Notes: a model not told the origin generated them from the sequence alone. A stretch of DNA of 64,000 nt from Haemophilus parainfluenzae T3T1 (GCF_000210895.1 NC_015964.1:761001-825000), one strand, 5' to 3'. Numbered from the stretch's first letter, positions 22,256 to 31,838 are shown. A program made the numbers and translations.

Positions 22256-22642
22256 TTATTTTTTGATGATTTGTTTCACATCCACTTCTGTTTTATTCCA
22301 TTCTTTATCGACTTTACCGATAATTTGAATGTTATCTTGAGGTGCTATTGTTTCACCATTCCATGCTTTTTTGCTGACTTCAATTTGAATTTCTTTTCCA
22401 CTTGCGTCTTTAAATAAGAAATCCTTTTTACCAATTTGTTTTACAATTTGTCCGTCTAAACGAACTGGAGTGTCATCATTGGCATTTAATGCATCATCAA
22501 CGGTTTTTACAATAACACTTTCATCGACAAAACCTTGTTGGGTGTTGTGCTTGTGACCATCATTAAATCCTTGTGCTATTGCGGTGTTATATACGGCAAC
22601 AGAAGATAATGCGATAGCTGCAACAGTAAGTAATTTTTTCAT
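22256..22642 (-). CDS. ygiW: YgiW/YdeI-family periplasmic OB-fold protein
   Basis: 128 residues with a signal peptide cut after AIA (residue 23), then the bacterial OB-fold (BOF/DUF388) domain: ALNANDDTPVRLDGQIVKQIGKKDFLFKDASGKEIQIEV and a final NIQIIGKVDKEWNKTEVDVKQI. YgiW-type proteins are periplasmic, stress-linked, and usually sit upstream of the two-component genes qseBC. Here no qseBC follows, but two boxes resembling PmrA/QseB sites lie upstream (22718-22734 and 22808-22824). AGGAGAA before the ATG is a good ribosome site. Confidence 0.85.
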   Translation of the reverse strand: MKKLLTVAAIALSSVAVYNTAIAQGFNDGHKHNTQQGFVDESVIVKTVDDALNANDDTPVRLDGQIVKQIGKKDFLFKDASGKEIQIEVSKKAWNGETIAPQDNIQIIGKVDKEWNKTEVDVKQIIKK

Positions 22643-22717
22643 AGTTTGTTCTCCTAAATAAGATAATCATAAAGTAAGTTGAAAGCTTTGCTTTCAGATG
22701 TATTAAATCATTCAAAT

Positions 22718-22734
22718 CTTAATCTTTTCTTAAG
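22718..22734 (+). promoter_or_regulatory. PmrA/QseB-like response-regulator box 1
   Basis: CTTAATCTTTTCTTAAG fits the PmrA/QseB pattern YTTAAK-N5-YTTAAK exactly on the plus strand. It lies 76 bases upstream of the ygiW-like start. It is near-identical to box 2 in inverted orientation (16 of 17). Confidence 0.55.
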
Positions 22735-22807
22735 TGATTAACATTTTTCAGATTTATTTATCGATTGGATTGTTTGCCTTTCGATGAGTGTATTTAAACA
22801 AGAGAAT

Positions 22808-22824
22808 CTTAAGGAAAGATTAAG
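22808..22824 (-). promoter_or_regulatory. PmrA/QseB-like response-regulator box 2
   Basis: On the minus strand CTTAATCTTTCCTTAAG fits YTTAAK-N5-YTTAAK exactly and points at the ygiW-like gene. A TAAATA -10 candidate follows some 12 bases downstream on that strand. Confidence 0.6.
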
Positions 22825-22852
22825 AGAGGTAAAAAAATGAAAAATTTTTGAA

Positions 22853-22880
22853 AATAAAAAATAGGGCGTTTAAGCCCTAC
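22853..22880 (-). terminator. Terminator of tyrP
   Basis: On the minus strand TAGGGC and GCCCTA pair around TTAAAC and are followed by TTTTTTATTTTC. It lies about 40 bases beyond the tyrP stop. Confidence 0.75.
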
Positions 22881-22916
22881 TTTTATGAGAAAAATGCCCT
22901 GGAAATCTACCGCACT

Positions 22917-24137
22917 TTAGCCTGCTACTGCAGGTAAATAACCTGCTTGAATTAAGAATGGTACGATCATAATGATTACGCCAATTACTAAGGCTATCAC
23001 TAAGGTTACGTTTCCACCGATTACACGATAAGGCAGATTTGGATTTGCTTGACGTGTTTTCCATGCGAGACCAATAGGTAAAATCAAGCAGTAGAACGCA
23101 CAGAGTAAACCCGCATAGCTTAATGCAGCGATAAAGCCTTCAGGATAATACAAGGCAAATGCAAGTGGTGGCGTAAAGGCTGCAATGGTAAGTGTTAAAC
23201 GGTTGTGTGGCAATTTGTAACGTTTAAATAAATCGCCTAAACCTTCAAATACCCCTAGCATCACACCAAGAAAAGAAGTGATTAATGCAAGTGCAGAGAA
23301 CACACGTACGATTTCACCCATAATGTGGGAGTTCGTGATTTGACGAGTTGCATTGACCAAGCCGTTAAGGGTTGGATCCGCTTGTAATACTTGTATGAAT
23401 TCATTTTGGCTTAATACACCGTGAGTCGCTAATTGCCACACTAAATAAGCTACAAGTGGAATTGCGGTACCAATTAAAATCGCTTTACGGAATTGAGTCA
23501 CACTACCATCTAAATAGCTGTTTACGCTACCCATGATGATGTGGAAGCCAAAGGAGGTAAAGAAAATTGGCGCCGCAGAGATCACGAAAGCATAATTTAA
23601 AGGTAAGGCCATCAGGTTATCGACAGACACTTTGGGTAACATCATGAACAACACAAAAGCAAAGGCAATTAATTTACCGATGAACAGAATACGGGTGGCA
23701 CCATCAACGCCTCTTGTACCTACAACCACAAAGGCACCGAGTACGACGGTAAATAAAATGATTGAAAGTTCGGAGGAAAGATTTTCAAAACCAAAAGCGG
23801 TTGGTAAACCCGATAATAATGAACCGCCCCCGGTGATATAGGCCGCAGAAAGGGCATAAAGTAAAATGAGCAAACTAAAGGTGGCTAAGACACGCCCAGT
23901 GATGCCGAAGTATTTCTCAGCGAGAGTCGCCACGCCATCATTCAAGCGATCGGCTGTTTGATAGACTTCAACAAAAAGTAAACCGCTGTAAACCAAAAGT
24001 GCCCATAAGCCGACTAATAAGAAAACGGTGTAACCAAAACCAATACCGGCAGAGGTTAATGGCATCGCAAGCATTCCTGCCCCGATGGTCGTGCCGGCAA
24101 TGATCAAGGCACTGCCGAATGTTTTGTTTTTTAGCAT
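22917..24137 (-). CDS. tyrP: Aromatic amino acid permease, probably tyrosine-specific
   Basis: A 406-residue inner-membrane protein of the Mtr/TnaB/TyrP family with about eleven membrane segments. The opening KTFGSALIIAGTTIGAGMLAMPL holds the conserved unwound-helix GTxxGxGML motif, and FTSFGFHIIMGSVNSYLDG is characteristic of the family. It co-transports an aromatic amino acid with protons. Tyrosine is favoured because H. influenzae has a tyrP homologue at this position next to tdk; tryptophan cannot be excluded. GAGGACAA gives the ribosome site. The stop codon lies within an uptake sequence (CCGCACTTTAG). Confidence 0.85.
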   Translation of the reverse strand: MLKNKTFGSALIIAGTTIGAGMLAMPLTSAGIGFGYTVFLLVGLWALLVYSGLLFVEVYQTADRLNDGVATLAEKYFGITGRVLATFSLLILLYALSAAYITGGGSLLSGLPTAFGFENLSSELSIILFTVVLGAFVVVGTRGVDGATRILFIGKLIAFAFVLFMMLPKVSVDNLMALPLNYAFVISAAPIFFTSFGFHIIMGSVNSYLDGSVTQFRKAILIGTAIPLVAYLVWQLATHGVLSQNEFIQVLQADPTLNGLVNATRQITNSHIMGEIVRVFSALALITSFLGVMLGVFEGLGDLFKRYKLPHNRLTLTIAAFTPPLAFALYYPEGFIAALSYAGLLCAFYCLILPIGLAWKTRQANPNLPYRVIGGNVTLVIALVIGVIIMIVPFLIQAGYLPAVAG

Positions 24138-24173
24138 AAAATTGTCCTCCGAGTATAAAATTGAAAAATGAGG

Positions 24174-24755
24174 TTAAAGCTGACCGCACTTTTCTTTGTA
24201 ATGATAGCGGCAAACCGAAAGATAGGAGTCGTTTCCACCAATTTGGATTTGTTCCCCTTCCTTAATGACTTCACCTTGTTCATTTAAACGTAAAACGAAA
24301 TTGGCTTTACGCCCACAATAACAGATTGTTTTTAATTCTTCTAGTTGATCTGCCCAAGCAAGTAAATACTTACTGCCTTCAAATAGCTCTGCTTGGAAGT
24401 CAGTACGCAAGCCATAACAAAGCACAGGAATCTTCAGTTTATCGACGACATCACTTAATTGATAGACTTGTTGTTTCGTTAAAAACTGGGCTTCATCAAC
24501 CAAAACACAATGAATTTTTTCTTGTTGTAAATGTTGCCTCACTTCGGCAAAAAGGTCACTCGTTGACGTAAATAAATTGGCATCTTCATGAATACCAATA
24601 CGTGACGTGACTTTGCCTAATCCAAAACGGTCATCAATGGCAGCCGTATAAACCATGGTGTTCATATTGCGTTCACGGTAGTTATAGGAAGACTGCAGCA
24701 ACGTGGTTGATTTGCCCGCATTCATCGTAGAGTAGTAAAAATAGAGTTTTGCCAT
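24174..24755 (-). CDS. tdk: Thymidine kinase
   Basis: 193 residues of type II thymidine kinase. The P-loop STMNAGKST is at residues 9-17, the Walker B-like VLVDEAQFL near 85-93, and the zinc site uses CYCG (near 145) and CRYHYKEKC at the end. It phosphorylates thymidine in nucleoside salvage. The last codons (KCGQL) are an uptake sequence, AAAGTGCGGTCAG. Its start overlaps the last base of the small membrane-protein gene, so the two are probably cotranscribed. Confidence 0.96.
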   Translation of the reverse strand: MAKLYFYYSTMNAGKSTTLLQSSYNYRERNMNTMVYTAAIDDRFGLGKVTSRIGIHEDANLFTSTSDLFAEVRQHLQQEKIHCVLVDEAQFLTKQQVYQLSDVVDKLKIPVLCYGLRTDFQAELFEGSKYLLAWADQLEELKTICYCGRKANFVLRLNEQGEVIKEGEQIQIGGNDSYLSVCRYHYKEKCGQL

Positions 24756-24991
24756 TATTTAATCACCCATTTCCAGAAATAATAGGCAATAAATCCTGCA
24801 ACAGGCGGGCAGGCAGCTAGCATAAAGGTCCCGTAAGTTGCACCGCCGCCAACCATTTTTCCGGCAGCTGAAAGCGCATTAACGATATCGCCACTTGGTG
24901 TGGTAAAAATCCATCCACCGATAATCGCGAGCACTAAAAAACAAGCGATACCGGCTGCACGCATGGCTCTTACTTTAATCATATTTTCCAT
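24755..24991 (-). CDS. Small membrane protein of unknown function
   Basis: 78 residues with two membrane segments: about 12-30 ([19 protein letters not shown]) and about 53-74 ([21 protein letters not shown]). An alternative start is MIKVRAM (24982). It overlaps tdk by one base (TAATG-like junction) and follows tsaD's upstream neighbour position by 9 bases, making a tsaD to tdk minus-strand string. I do not recognise a family. Confidence 0.7.
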   Translation of the reverse strand: MENMIKVRAMRAAGIACFLVLAIIGGWIFTTPSGDIVNALSAAGKMVGGGATYGTFMLAACPPVAGFIAYYFWKWVIK

Positions 24992-25000
24992 ATTTTTTCC

Positions 25001-26029
25001 TTAAATTGCAGGGAGTTCTGTCATCGCCCAACGTGGTTTAACATCAATGGCGAGATCGCTATGCTGACCTTGTTTTAAGCGTAAAAAGCCTGTGTAGGCA
25101 ATCATGGCACCGTTATCGGTACAAAATTGAGGTTGCGGATAAAATACTTCACCACCAAGATTTTTCATCATAGCGCCAAGGGTTTCACGTAATTTTTTGT
25201 TTGCACTCACCCCGCCAGCAATCACTAAACGCTTATAGCCGGTTTCTTTTAAGGCACGTTTACATTTAATTGCGAGCGTATCCACGACGGAATCTTGGAA
25301 GGCAAACGCAATATCCGCTTTGGTTTGTTCGGTTAATTCCCCTTCTTGTTTGATCGCCTGATTAATGGTGTTTGCTGCTGAGGTTTTTAAACCTGAAAAG
25401 CTAAAATCAAGACCAGGGCGATCCGTCATTGGTCGAGGAAATACAAAACGATCTGGCGCTCCTTTTTCGGCTAAACGTGAAAGTGCCGCACCACCAGGAT
25501 AATCTAATCCTAATAATTTCGCGGTTTTATCAAAGGCCTCACCAGCCGCATCATCAATGGATTCGCCAATGACTTCATATTTCCCTACGCCATCAACGCG
25601 TACTAACTGTGTGTGTCCACCTGAAACTAGGAGAGCAATAAACGGAAAGTGCGGTCGATTTTCATCAAGCATTGGGGCAAGTAGATGACCTTCCATGTGG
25701 TGTACGCCAATAGCGGGCACATTCCAGGCATAAGCCAGTGAACGCGCGATCGTTGCGCCCACTAATAATGCCCCCACTAAACCTGGGCCACTTGTATAGG
25801 CGATACCATCAATTTGATCAGCGGTTAAATTAGCTTCTTCTAATGCTGCTTTAATTAATGGTGCTGTTTTGCGAATGTGATCGCGAGAAGCCAGTTCTGG
25901 CACCACACCGCCGTAATCCGCATGCAAGGCAATTTGCGTGTAGAGTTGATTAGCAATTAAGCCTTTGTCTTCATCATAAATCGCGACACCTGTTTCATCA
26001 CAGGAGGTTTCGATCCCTAAAATACGCAT
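25001..26029 (-). CDS. tsaD: tRNA threonylcarbamoyladenosine transferase TsaD
   Basis: 342 residues. The metal ligands H111 and H115 lie in GVHHMEGH, and the nucleotide-binding segments [26 protein letters not shown] and [14 protein letters not shown] are intact, ending with [13 protein letters not shown]. With TsaB and TsaE it attaches threonylcarbamoyl to A37 of tRNAs reading ANN codons. It is divergent from rpsU with a 218-base gap, the standard gamma-proteobacterial layout. An uptake sequence lies inside the gene (CCGCACTTTCC, at 25645-25655). Confidence 0.97.
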   Translation of the reverse strand: MRILGIETSCDETGVAIYDEDKGLIANQLYTQIALHADYGGVVPELASRDHIRKTAPLIKAALEEANLTADQIDGIAYTSGPGLVGALLVGATIARSLAYAWNVPAIGVHHMEGHLLAPMLDENRPHFPFIALLVSGGHTQLVRVDGVGKYEVIGESIDDAAGEAFDKTAKLLGLDYPGGAALSRLAEKGAPDRFVFPRPMTDRPGLDFSFSGLKTSAANTINQAIKQEGELTEQTKADIAFAFQDSVVDTLAIKCKRALKETGYKRLVIAGGVSANKKLRETLGAMMKNLGGEVFYPQPQFCTDNGAMIAYTGFLRLKQGQHSDLAIDVKPRWAMTELPAI

Positions 26030-26120
26030 TTTCTTCTCATTTTATTAAAAAAATTGGCAAAGATTTTACCTTGTTTAGCCCGCTTAAACCAGTTCAAACG
26101 CCAAATTTTCAGCAAATAGG

Positions 26121-26152
26121 CGATCTTTCCTTTGCTTTTGCAGGGAAGATCG
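26121..26152. other. Stem-loop in the tsaD-rpsU intergenic region
   Basis: CGATCTTTCC and GGGAAGATCG arms close around TTTGCTTTTGCA with one mismatch. It lies 96 bases upstream of rpsU. It may sit at or near the promoter or the start of the rpsU leader. A second small hairpin, TGCCG/CGGCA, lies at 26178-26193. Confidence 0.45.
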
Positions 26153-26247
26153 ATTAGAATTGCGTCCTTTATTGAATTTGCCGTTCATTCGGCAGTAATA
26201 AAAATTTAAAATTGCAATTAAATTAAACTCATTGAGGTGATTGGCTT

Positions 26248-26463
26248 ATGCCTGTAATTAAAGTACGTGAAAACGAATCATTCGACGTAGCTTTACGTCG
26301 TTTCAAACGCTCTTGCGAAAAAGCTGGTATTTTAGCAGAAGTTCGCGCTCGTGAATTCTATGAAAAACCAACTACAATCCGTAAACGTGAAAAAGCAACT
26401 CTTGCTAAACGTCACGCTAAACGTAATGCTCGCGAAAACGCGCGCAATACCCGTTTATACTAA
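26248..26463 (+). CDS. rpsU: 30S ribosomal protein S21
   Basis: 71 residues, identical in plan to bS21: [21 protein letters not shown], and a highly basic C-terminus rich in [18 protein letters not shown]. It is needed for initiation on natural mRNAs. GAGGTG before the start is the ribosome site. It opens the macromolecular synthesis operon rpsU-dnaG-rpoD, which ties ribosomes, replication priming and the main sigma factor together. Confidence 0.98.
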   Translation: MPVIKVRENESFDVALRRFKRSCEKAGILAEVRAREFYEKPTTIRKREKATLAKRHAKRNARENARNTRLY

Positions 26464-26491
26464 TTTGTAGTATTTTCTAACTCGAGTTAAG

Positions 26492-26528
26492 ACAAACCGT
26501 GAAACCTTTTGGGTATCACGGTTTTGTT
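26492..26528 (+). terminator. Internal terminator between rpsU and dnaG
   Basis: CAAAACCGTGA on one side and TCACGGTTTTG on the other close around AACCTTTTGGGTA. As in enterobacteria, partial termination here would lower dnaG relative to rpsU. Confidence 0.75.
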
Positions 26529-26599
26529 GCTTTAAATTCATCGAAAAAAGTCACGCAAAATCAACCGCACTTTCGCATCGTATTCAAGGAGGCAAGGCA

Positions 26600-28384
26600 A
26601 TGAAAGGCTCTATTCCACGCCAATTTATTGATGATCTGCTCACAAAATCGAATATTGTCGATGTGATTAATGCGCGTGTGAAACTCAAAAAAGCGGGACG
26701 AGATTATCAAGCTTGCTGTCCGTTTCATCACGAAAAAACACCCTCCTTTACGGTAAGTGAAAAAAAACAATTCTATTATTGCTTCGGCTGTGGCGCGAAA
26801 GGCAATGCGATTTCATTTTTAATGGATTATGACAAATTAGAATTTGTTGAAGCCGTTGAAGAACTTGCTGCTTCGGCAGGACTTGAAGTGCCTTATGAAA
26901 AACGCCCAAATCAATTCGGTAATAAACCGGATGTGAGCTATCAGACAAAACGTAATTTATACGATTTGATGCAAGAGATCGCGTTGTTTTATCAATCTCA
27001 ACTCCCGCTAAATATTCCTGCTCAAAGCTATCTTCAGCAACGTGGTTTATCGCCCGAAATTATCGATCGTTTCCAAATCGGTTATGTGCCCAATGCGATG
27101 GATACGGTGTTGCGTCAATTCGGCAAAAATCGAGAAGAACAGAAAAAACTGTTTGATTTAGGTATGCTTTCTCGAAACGATCGTGGCAATGTGTACGATA
27201 AATTCCGTAATCGTATTATGTTTCCGATTCGGGATAAACGTGGTCGTACGGTTGCCTTTGGTGGACGTGTTTTAACGGATGAAAAACCCAAATATCTAAA
27301 CTCACCCGAAACCATTACATACCATAAAGGAAATGAGCTTTATGGCTTGTATGAAGCCTTACAAATTAATGATGAGCCAGAAAAATTACTGGTGGTTGAA
27401 GGCTACATGGACGTGGTGGCATTGGCGCAATTTGGTGTCAATTATGCGGTGGCTTCTCTTGGGACATCAACGACATCGGAGCAAATTCAATTATTGTTTC
27501 GTTCAACAGAACAAGTCATTTGTTGCTACGATGGTGATAGAGCAGGGCGTGATGCCGCTTGGCGAGCACTTGAAAACGCCTTACCTTATCTGGAAGACGG
27601 ACGACAAATTAAGTTTATTTTCTTGCCAGATGGAGAAGATCCGGATACTTATATTCGTCAATATGGTAAAGAAAAGTTTGAAGAATATATCGATCAAGCT
27701 CAGTCCCTCACAGAATTCTTATTCGCACATTTAAGTCCACAGGTGGATTTTTCGACGCAAGAAGGACGAGGCAAGCTAGTAGCGCTGGCGGCGCCTTTAA
27801 TTCGTCAAATTCCTGGTGATATGCTGCGCCTTTCATTGCGAAATATGCTGGCACAAAAGCTTGGGATCTTTGATCAATCACAGCTTGAAAGTTTAATTCC
27901 AAATCAAATAGGCAAAGCCGAACCAAAACCTAAAACACCACAAAAAACCATTAAGAAAACGCCAATGCGTGTGGTGATTTCGCTGTTATTACAGAATTCA
28001 CAGTTAGTGAATCGTATTTCGGATGTGGGGTTGCAAGCCTTAAAGCATGAGGCAGGCTACGAATTACTCGAAAAATTGACCGCACTTTGTCGTGAACGAG
28101 AAGGCATTACAACAGGGCAAATTTTAGAATATTTTCGTGATACAGAATTCAGTAAACCCCTTGAAATATTGGCGTCTTGGGATCATCTATTAGACGACTT
28201 AGAAATCATTAATGCATTCTCTCAAAACTATCGTCGATTGAATATTCAAGCAATTGAACGTGATATTGAGATGCTTATCGCCAAAGAAAGGGCGGAAGGC
28301 TTAACTGATCAAGAACGAGCAATTTTAGTGAATTTGCTCAAGGGAAAAGAAGAGCAGAAAAAACAGTTAGTTAATCCGTCATAA
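26600..28384 (+). CDS. dnaG: DNA primase
   Basis: 594 residues. The N-terminal zinc ribbon uses C40, H43, C61 and C64 (CPFHHEKTPSF...YCFGCGAKG). The catalytic core has the RNFGQR-like FRNRIMFPIRD and the toprim motifs EGYMDVVALAQFGV (near 265) and CYDGDRAGRDAAW (near 308). The C-terminal part is the DnaB-interaction domain. It makes RNA primers at the fork. AGGAGG precedes the ATG. An uptake sequence (TTGACCGCACTTTG) codes for LTALC at residues about 494-498. Confidence 0.97.
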   Translation: MKGSIPRQFIDDLLTKSNIVDVINARVKLKKAGRDYQACCPFHHEKTPSFTVSEKKQFYYCFGCGAKGNAISFLMDYDKLEFVEAVEELAASAGLEVPYEKRPNQFGNKPDVSYQTKRNLYDLMQEIALFYQSQLPLNIPAQSYLQQRGLSPEIIDRFQIGYVPNAMDTVLRQFGKNREEQKKLFDLGMLSRNDRGNVYDKFRNRIMFPIRDKRGRTVAFGGRVLTDEKPKYLNSPETITYHKGNELYGLYEALQINDEPEKLLVVEGYMDVVALAQFGVNYAVASLGTSTTSEQIQLLFRSTEQVICCYDGDRAGRDAAWRALENALPYLEDGRQIKFIFLPDGEDPDTYIRQYGKEKFEEYIDQAQSLTEFLFAHLSPQVDFSTQEGRGKLVALAAPLIRQIPGDMLRLSLRNMLAQKLGIFDQSQLESLIPNQIGKAEPKPKTPQKTIKKTPMRVVISLLLQNSQLVNRISDVGLQALKHEAGYELLEKLTALCREREGITTGQILEYFRDTEFSKPLEILASWDHLLDDLEIINAFSQNYRRLNIQAIERDIEMLIAKERAEGLTDQERAILVNLLKGKEEQKKQLVNPS

Positions 28385-28453
28385 CAATGGTAAAATGTCC
28401 TGTTTAAAACAAGGGCTTTTATCTTCTAAAAATAACGCAAAACGGGAATAAAA

Positions 28454-30343
28454 ATGGAACAAAATCAACAATCTACCGCCGAGCAATATTCAGAACAAAT
28501 TGAACAGCTTATGGAATTGGGTCGTACGCAAGGTTATTTAACCTATGCAGAGATTAATGACTTGCTTCCAGAAGATTTGATCGATCCAGAATATTACGAT
28601 AAGTTGTTGCAAACTTTACAGCATGATGCTGGTATTCCGGTTCTGGATGAAGCACCGGAAAGTGACGAAATGATGTTGAATGACACGATTCCGGATGAAG
28701 ATGCAGTGGAAGAAGCAACGCAGATTTTATCAAATGTGGAATCTGAAATCGGTCGTACAACCGATCCTGTGCGTATGTATATGCGTGAAATGGGAACGGT
28801 TGATCTTCTTACCCGTGAAGATGAAATCAGCATTGCAAAACGTATTGAAGAAGGGATTGACGAAGTTCAAACTGCTATTGCTGCGTACCCAGAAGCGTTA
28901 ACTGAATTATTGGATAATTATGATCAAGTTGAAGCAGGAAATTATCGTTTAGCTGATTTAATTACCGGATTTGTGGATCCAAATATTGCCGCAGAAGAAG
29001 TCGTGAATGTTGATGAGAATTTTGCTGACGAAGAGGTGAGTGTTGGAGCCGCAGCAGATGTTGATGATGAGAGCGATGAGGAAGATGAAAGCGATAGCAG
29101 CTCAAGTTCTGATGACAGCGATTCTGATAATAGCATCGATCCTGAAGTAGCGCGTGAAAGATTTTCGGCATTAAGAGAGCAACACACTAAAACATTAGCA
29201 ACTATTGCCAAACACGGACGCAGTGGTAAACGCGCAAAAGACCAAATTGCTCAACTTGCAGATATTTTTAAACAATTCCGTTTAGTGCCAAAACAATTTG
29301 ATACACTTGTTTTATCAATGAAGAATATGATGAAACGTGTACGCGCAGAAGAGCGTCAACTACAAAAAGTATTAGTTGATATCGCAGGTATGCCAAAAGA
29401 TGAATTTGAGGCACTGATTGTTGCAAATGGCAGCAGTGATGCATGGGTAGCAAAAGCATTAAAATCAACAAAAGCTTGGGCAAAACGCTTACCAAAATAT
29501 GAAGAGCGTATTCGTTTATCTTTAGATAACCTAGCGAATATTGAGCAACATACGAATCTCACCATCCAACAAATGCGTGAGATTTGTGATGCGGTATCTC
29601 GTGGTGAACAAAAAGCTCGCCGTGCGAAAAAAGAAATGGTTGAAGCCAACTTACGTTTGGTCATTTCTATTGCGAAAAAATATACTAACCGAGGTTTACA
29701 ATTCTTGGATTTAATTCAAGAAGGGAATATCGGTTTGATGAAGGCGGTAGATAAATTTGAATACCGTCGTGGTTATAAATTCTCCACCTATGCAACCTGG
29801 TGGATTCGTCAAGCAATTACGCGTTCCATTGCAGACCAAGCGCGTACAATCCGTATTCCGGTTCATATGATTGAAACGATTAACAAATTAAATCGTATTT
29901 CTCGTCAAATGCTACAAGAAATGGGCCGTGAGGCGACACCAGAAGAGCTTGCTGAACGCATGGGTATGCCAGAAGATAAAATTCGTAAAGTACTTAAAAT
30001 TGCGAAAGAACCTATTTCTATGGAAACCCCAATTGGTGACGACGATGATTCACATTTAGGTGACTTCATTGAGGATTCAACCCTTGAATTGCCATTAGAT
30101 TCTGCAACCGCACAAAGCTTAAAAGTAGCGACACATGAAGTGTTAGAAGGCTTAACCCCTCGTGAAGCGAAAGTGTTACGTATGCGATTTGGTATTGATA
30201 TGAATACTGACCATACACTCGAAGAAGTGGGTAAACAGTTTGACGTAACCCGTGAGCGTATTCGTCAGATTGAAGCGAAAGCATTGCGTAAATTACGTCA
30301 TCCAAGTCGTTCAGAAACATTGAGAAGTTTCTTAGATGAGTAA
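28454..30343 (+). CDS. rpoD: RNA polymerase sigma-70 (housekeeping sigma factor)
   Basis: 629 residues. Region 1.1 is at the start, region 1.2 near residue 100 ([22 protein letters not shown]), the non-conserved region spans about 130-370, region 2 has [22 protein letters not shown], region 3 has [16 protein letters not shown] and region 4 has [30 protein letters not shown]. An extremely acidic stretch of Asp, Glu and Ser lies at about residues 200-232 inside the non-conserved region. It is the third gene of the rpsU-dnaG-rpoD block, 69 bases after dnaG. Confidence 0.98.
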   Translation: MEQNQQSTAEQYSEQIEQLMELGRTQGYLTYAEINDLLPEDLIDPEYYDKLLQTLQHDAGIPVLDEAPESDEMMLNDTIPDEDAVEEATQILSNVESEIGRTTDPVRMYMREMGTVDLLTREDEISIAKRIEEGIDEVQTAIAAYPEALTELLDNYDQVEAGNYRLADLITGFVDPNIAAEEVVNVDENFADEEVSVGAAADVDDESDEEDESDSSSSSDDSDSDNSIDPEVARERFSALREQHTKTLATIAKHGRSGKRAKDQIAQLADIFKQFRLVPKQFDTLVLSMKNMMKRVRAEERQLQKVLVDIAGMPKDEFEALIVANGSSDAWVAKALKSTKAWAKRLPKYEERIRLSLDNLANIEQHTNLTIQQMREICDAVSRGEQKARRAKKEMVEANLRLVISIAKKYTNRGLQFLDLIQEGNIGLMKAVDKFEYRRGYKFSTYATWWIRQAITRSIADQARTIRIPVHMIETINKLNRISRQMLQEMGREATPEELAERMGMPEDKIRKVLKIAKEPISMETPIGDDDDSHLGDFIEDSTLELPLDSATAQSLKVATHEVLEGLTPREAKVLRMRFGIDMNTDHTLEEVGKQFDVTRERIRQIEAKALRKLRHPSRSETLRSFLDE

Positions 30344-30365
30344 TTATTCATTTATGTAAAAAAGA

Positions 30366-30390
30366 AAAGGCAGAAATATCTGCCTTTTTT
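30366..30390 (+). terminator. Terminator of rpoD
   Basis: AAAGGCAGA and TCTGCCTTT form a perfect 9-bp stem with an AATA loop, followed by TTT. A textbook rho-independent terminator 22 bases past the rpoD stop. Confidence 0.93.
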
Positions 30391-30477
30391 ATTTGATTAA
30401 ATTTGGTTATTTACCGCGAAATCACATTCCTTTAAAATACGCGCTTTTCGTCATTCAAAAAAACAAAAAGGAACTTT

Positions 30478-30894
30478 ATGGAAGAATCTCAAGAACTAGA
30501 AAAATTGCCGCGAGTGATTACCGGTGTATTAAAAGTAGTATTAAGTTTTTCACTTATTGCTTTGGCTTTAGTGTTGATTATTGCTTTAGCTAAAATCACG
30601 TACACTTTAGCGATTATGGTATTTAATACATCAAGCGTCGTGCCTTATGAAGTCGCTGAACAAGCCGTGATGTTTTTCTTATACTTCGGTTTTATTGGCC
30701 TTATTGTGCAATATTTTAAAAGTGGCTATCACTTTCCTTTGCGTTATTTTATTTACGCGGGGATTACCGCCATGTTGCGCCTGATTATTGTGAATCATGA
30801 AAGTTCAGTTGATACCATCTTATTCGCAGGCGCGATTTTAATTATGGTTATTGCACTTTGTTTAGTGTTGTATTCCAATAAAATTAAAATTTAA
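30478..30894 (+). CDS. psiE: PsiE family membrane protein
   Basis: 138 residues with four membrane segments. It aligns with E. coli PsiE over the second half: VMFFLYFGFIGLIVQYFKSGYHFPLRYFIYAGITAMLRLIIVNH. PsiE is phosphate-starvation-inducible in E. coli and its biochemical role is unclear. AAAGGAA is the ribosome site. I see no Pho box before it. It ends in an uptake sequence (AAAAGTGCGGTCA) directly after the stop. Confidence 0.9.
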   Translation: MEESQELEKLPRVITGVLKVVLSFSLIALALVLIIALAKITYTLAIMVFNTSSVVPYEVAEQAVMFFLYFGFIGLIVQYFKSGYHFPLRYFIYAGITAMLRLIIVNHESSVDTILFAGAILIMVIALCLVLYSNKIKI

Positions 30895-30929
30895 AAGTGC
30901 GGTCATTTTGACCGAGGTTTTGGAATGGA

Positions 30930-31775
30930 TTATTCCGGCACAATCCATTCCACTGTCCAACTCCCCGTACCTTCCGGGACGAGTGTTTGAGTCAAATAAG
31001 GCAAAATAGCTTTCATTTGCTGTTCTAATTGCCAAGGTGGATTAATCACCACCATTCCACTTGCGGTCATACCACGTTGATCGCTATCAGGGCGAACAGC
31101 TAGTTCAATTTTCAATATTTTACGAATTCCCGTTGCTTCTAATCCTTTAAAAATGTGTTTTGTTTGTTGGCGTAGAACCACTGGATACCAAATGGCATAA
31201 GTACCTGTTGCAAAGCGTTTATAACCTTCTTCGATCGCTTTCACCACCAAATCATAATCCTCTTTTAATTCATAAGGCGGATCAATAAGCACTAAACCGC
31301 GGCGCTCTTTGGGAGGAAGCGTCGCTTTGAGTTGTTGGAAACCATTTTCTGATTTTGTCGTGATATTCTTGAATTCTTTAAAGTTATTCCGTAATAATGG
31401 AAAATCACTCGGATGTAATTCTGTCAGTAATGCACGATCTTGAGGACGCAATAATTGCGCGGCAATCATTGGTGAACCTGCATAATAGCGTAATTCTTTA
31501 CCGCCATAATTGAGCTTTTTAATGAGAGCTACATAACGAGCCACCTCTTCAGGTAAATCTGTTTTTTCCCAGAGTCTGCCAATTCCTTCTTTGTATTCGC
31601 CGGTTTTTTCTGATTCATTAGAACTTAAACGATAACGACCAACACCAGAGTGGGTGTCGAGATAGTAAAAACCTTTTTCTTTTAGAGAAAGGTTTTCCAA
31701 AATCAACATTAATACAATGTGCTTCAATACATCAGCATGGTTGCCAGCGTGGAAACTGTGACGATAACTTAACAT
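30930..31775 (-). CDS. rlmJ: 23S rRNA (adenine-2030-N6)-methyltransferase RlmJ
   Basis: 281 residues. It begins MLSYRHSFHAGNHADVLKHIVL, the RlmJ hallmark, and holds the catalytic VLIDPPYE (near residue 162) of N6-adenine methyltransferases with the SAM-site YLDTHSGVGRY near residue 38-48. It methylates A2030 of 23S rRNA. It is downstream of mrcA on the same strand, past a dyad terminator. In H. influenzae the homologue also neighbours ponA and the com operon, and E. coli RlmJ (YhiR) has been linked to use of external DNA as a nutrient. Confidence 0.94.
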   Translation of the reverse strand: MLSYRHSFHAGNHADVLKHIVLMLILENLSLKEKGFYYLDTHSGVGRYRLSSNESEKTGEYKEGIGRLWEKTDLPEEVARYVALIKKLNYGGKELRYYAGSPMIAAQLLRPQDRALLTELHPSDFPLLRNNFKEFKNITTKSENGFQQLKATLPPKERRGLVLIDPPYELKEDYDLVVKAIEEGYKRFATGTYAIWYPVVLRQQTKHIFKGLEATGIRKILKIELAVRPDSDQRGMTASGMVVINPPWQLEQQMKAILPYLTQTLVPEGTGSWTVEWIVPE

Positions 31776-31795
31776 GGTTTGTCCTTTTGACGTAA

Positions 31796-31827
31796 AAAAG
31801 TGCGGTCAAAATTAACCGCACTTTTAG
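31796..31827 (-). terminator. Uptake-sequence dyad terminator after mrcA
   Basis: AAAAAGTGCGGT and ACCGCACTTTT arms with a short CAAAATTA loop, and T residues on the minus strand beyond the stem. It lies 12 bases past the mrcA stop and before rlmJ. Confidence 0.75.
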
Positions 31828-31838
31828 TATTTAAATCG

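Noticed and set aside
22820..22850. Tiny plus-strand frame after PmrA/QseB-like box 2 (ATGAAAAATTTTTGA)
   Set aside because: Only four codons; likely chance despite a GAGAGG stretch before it.
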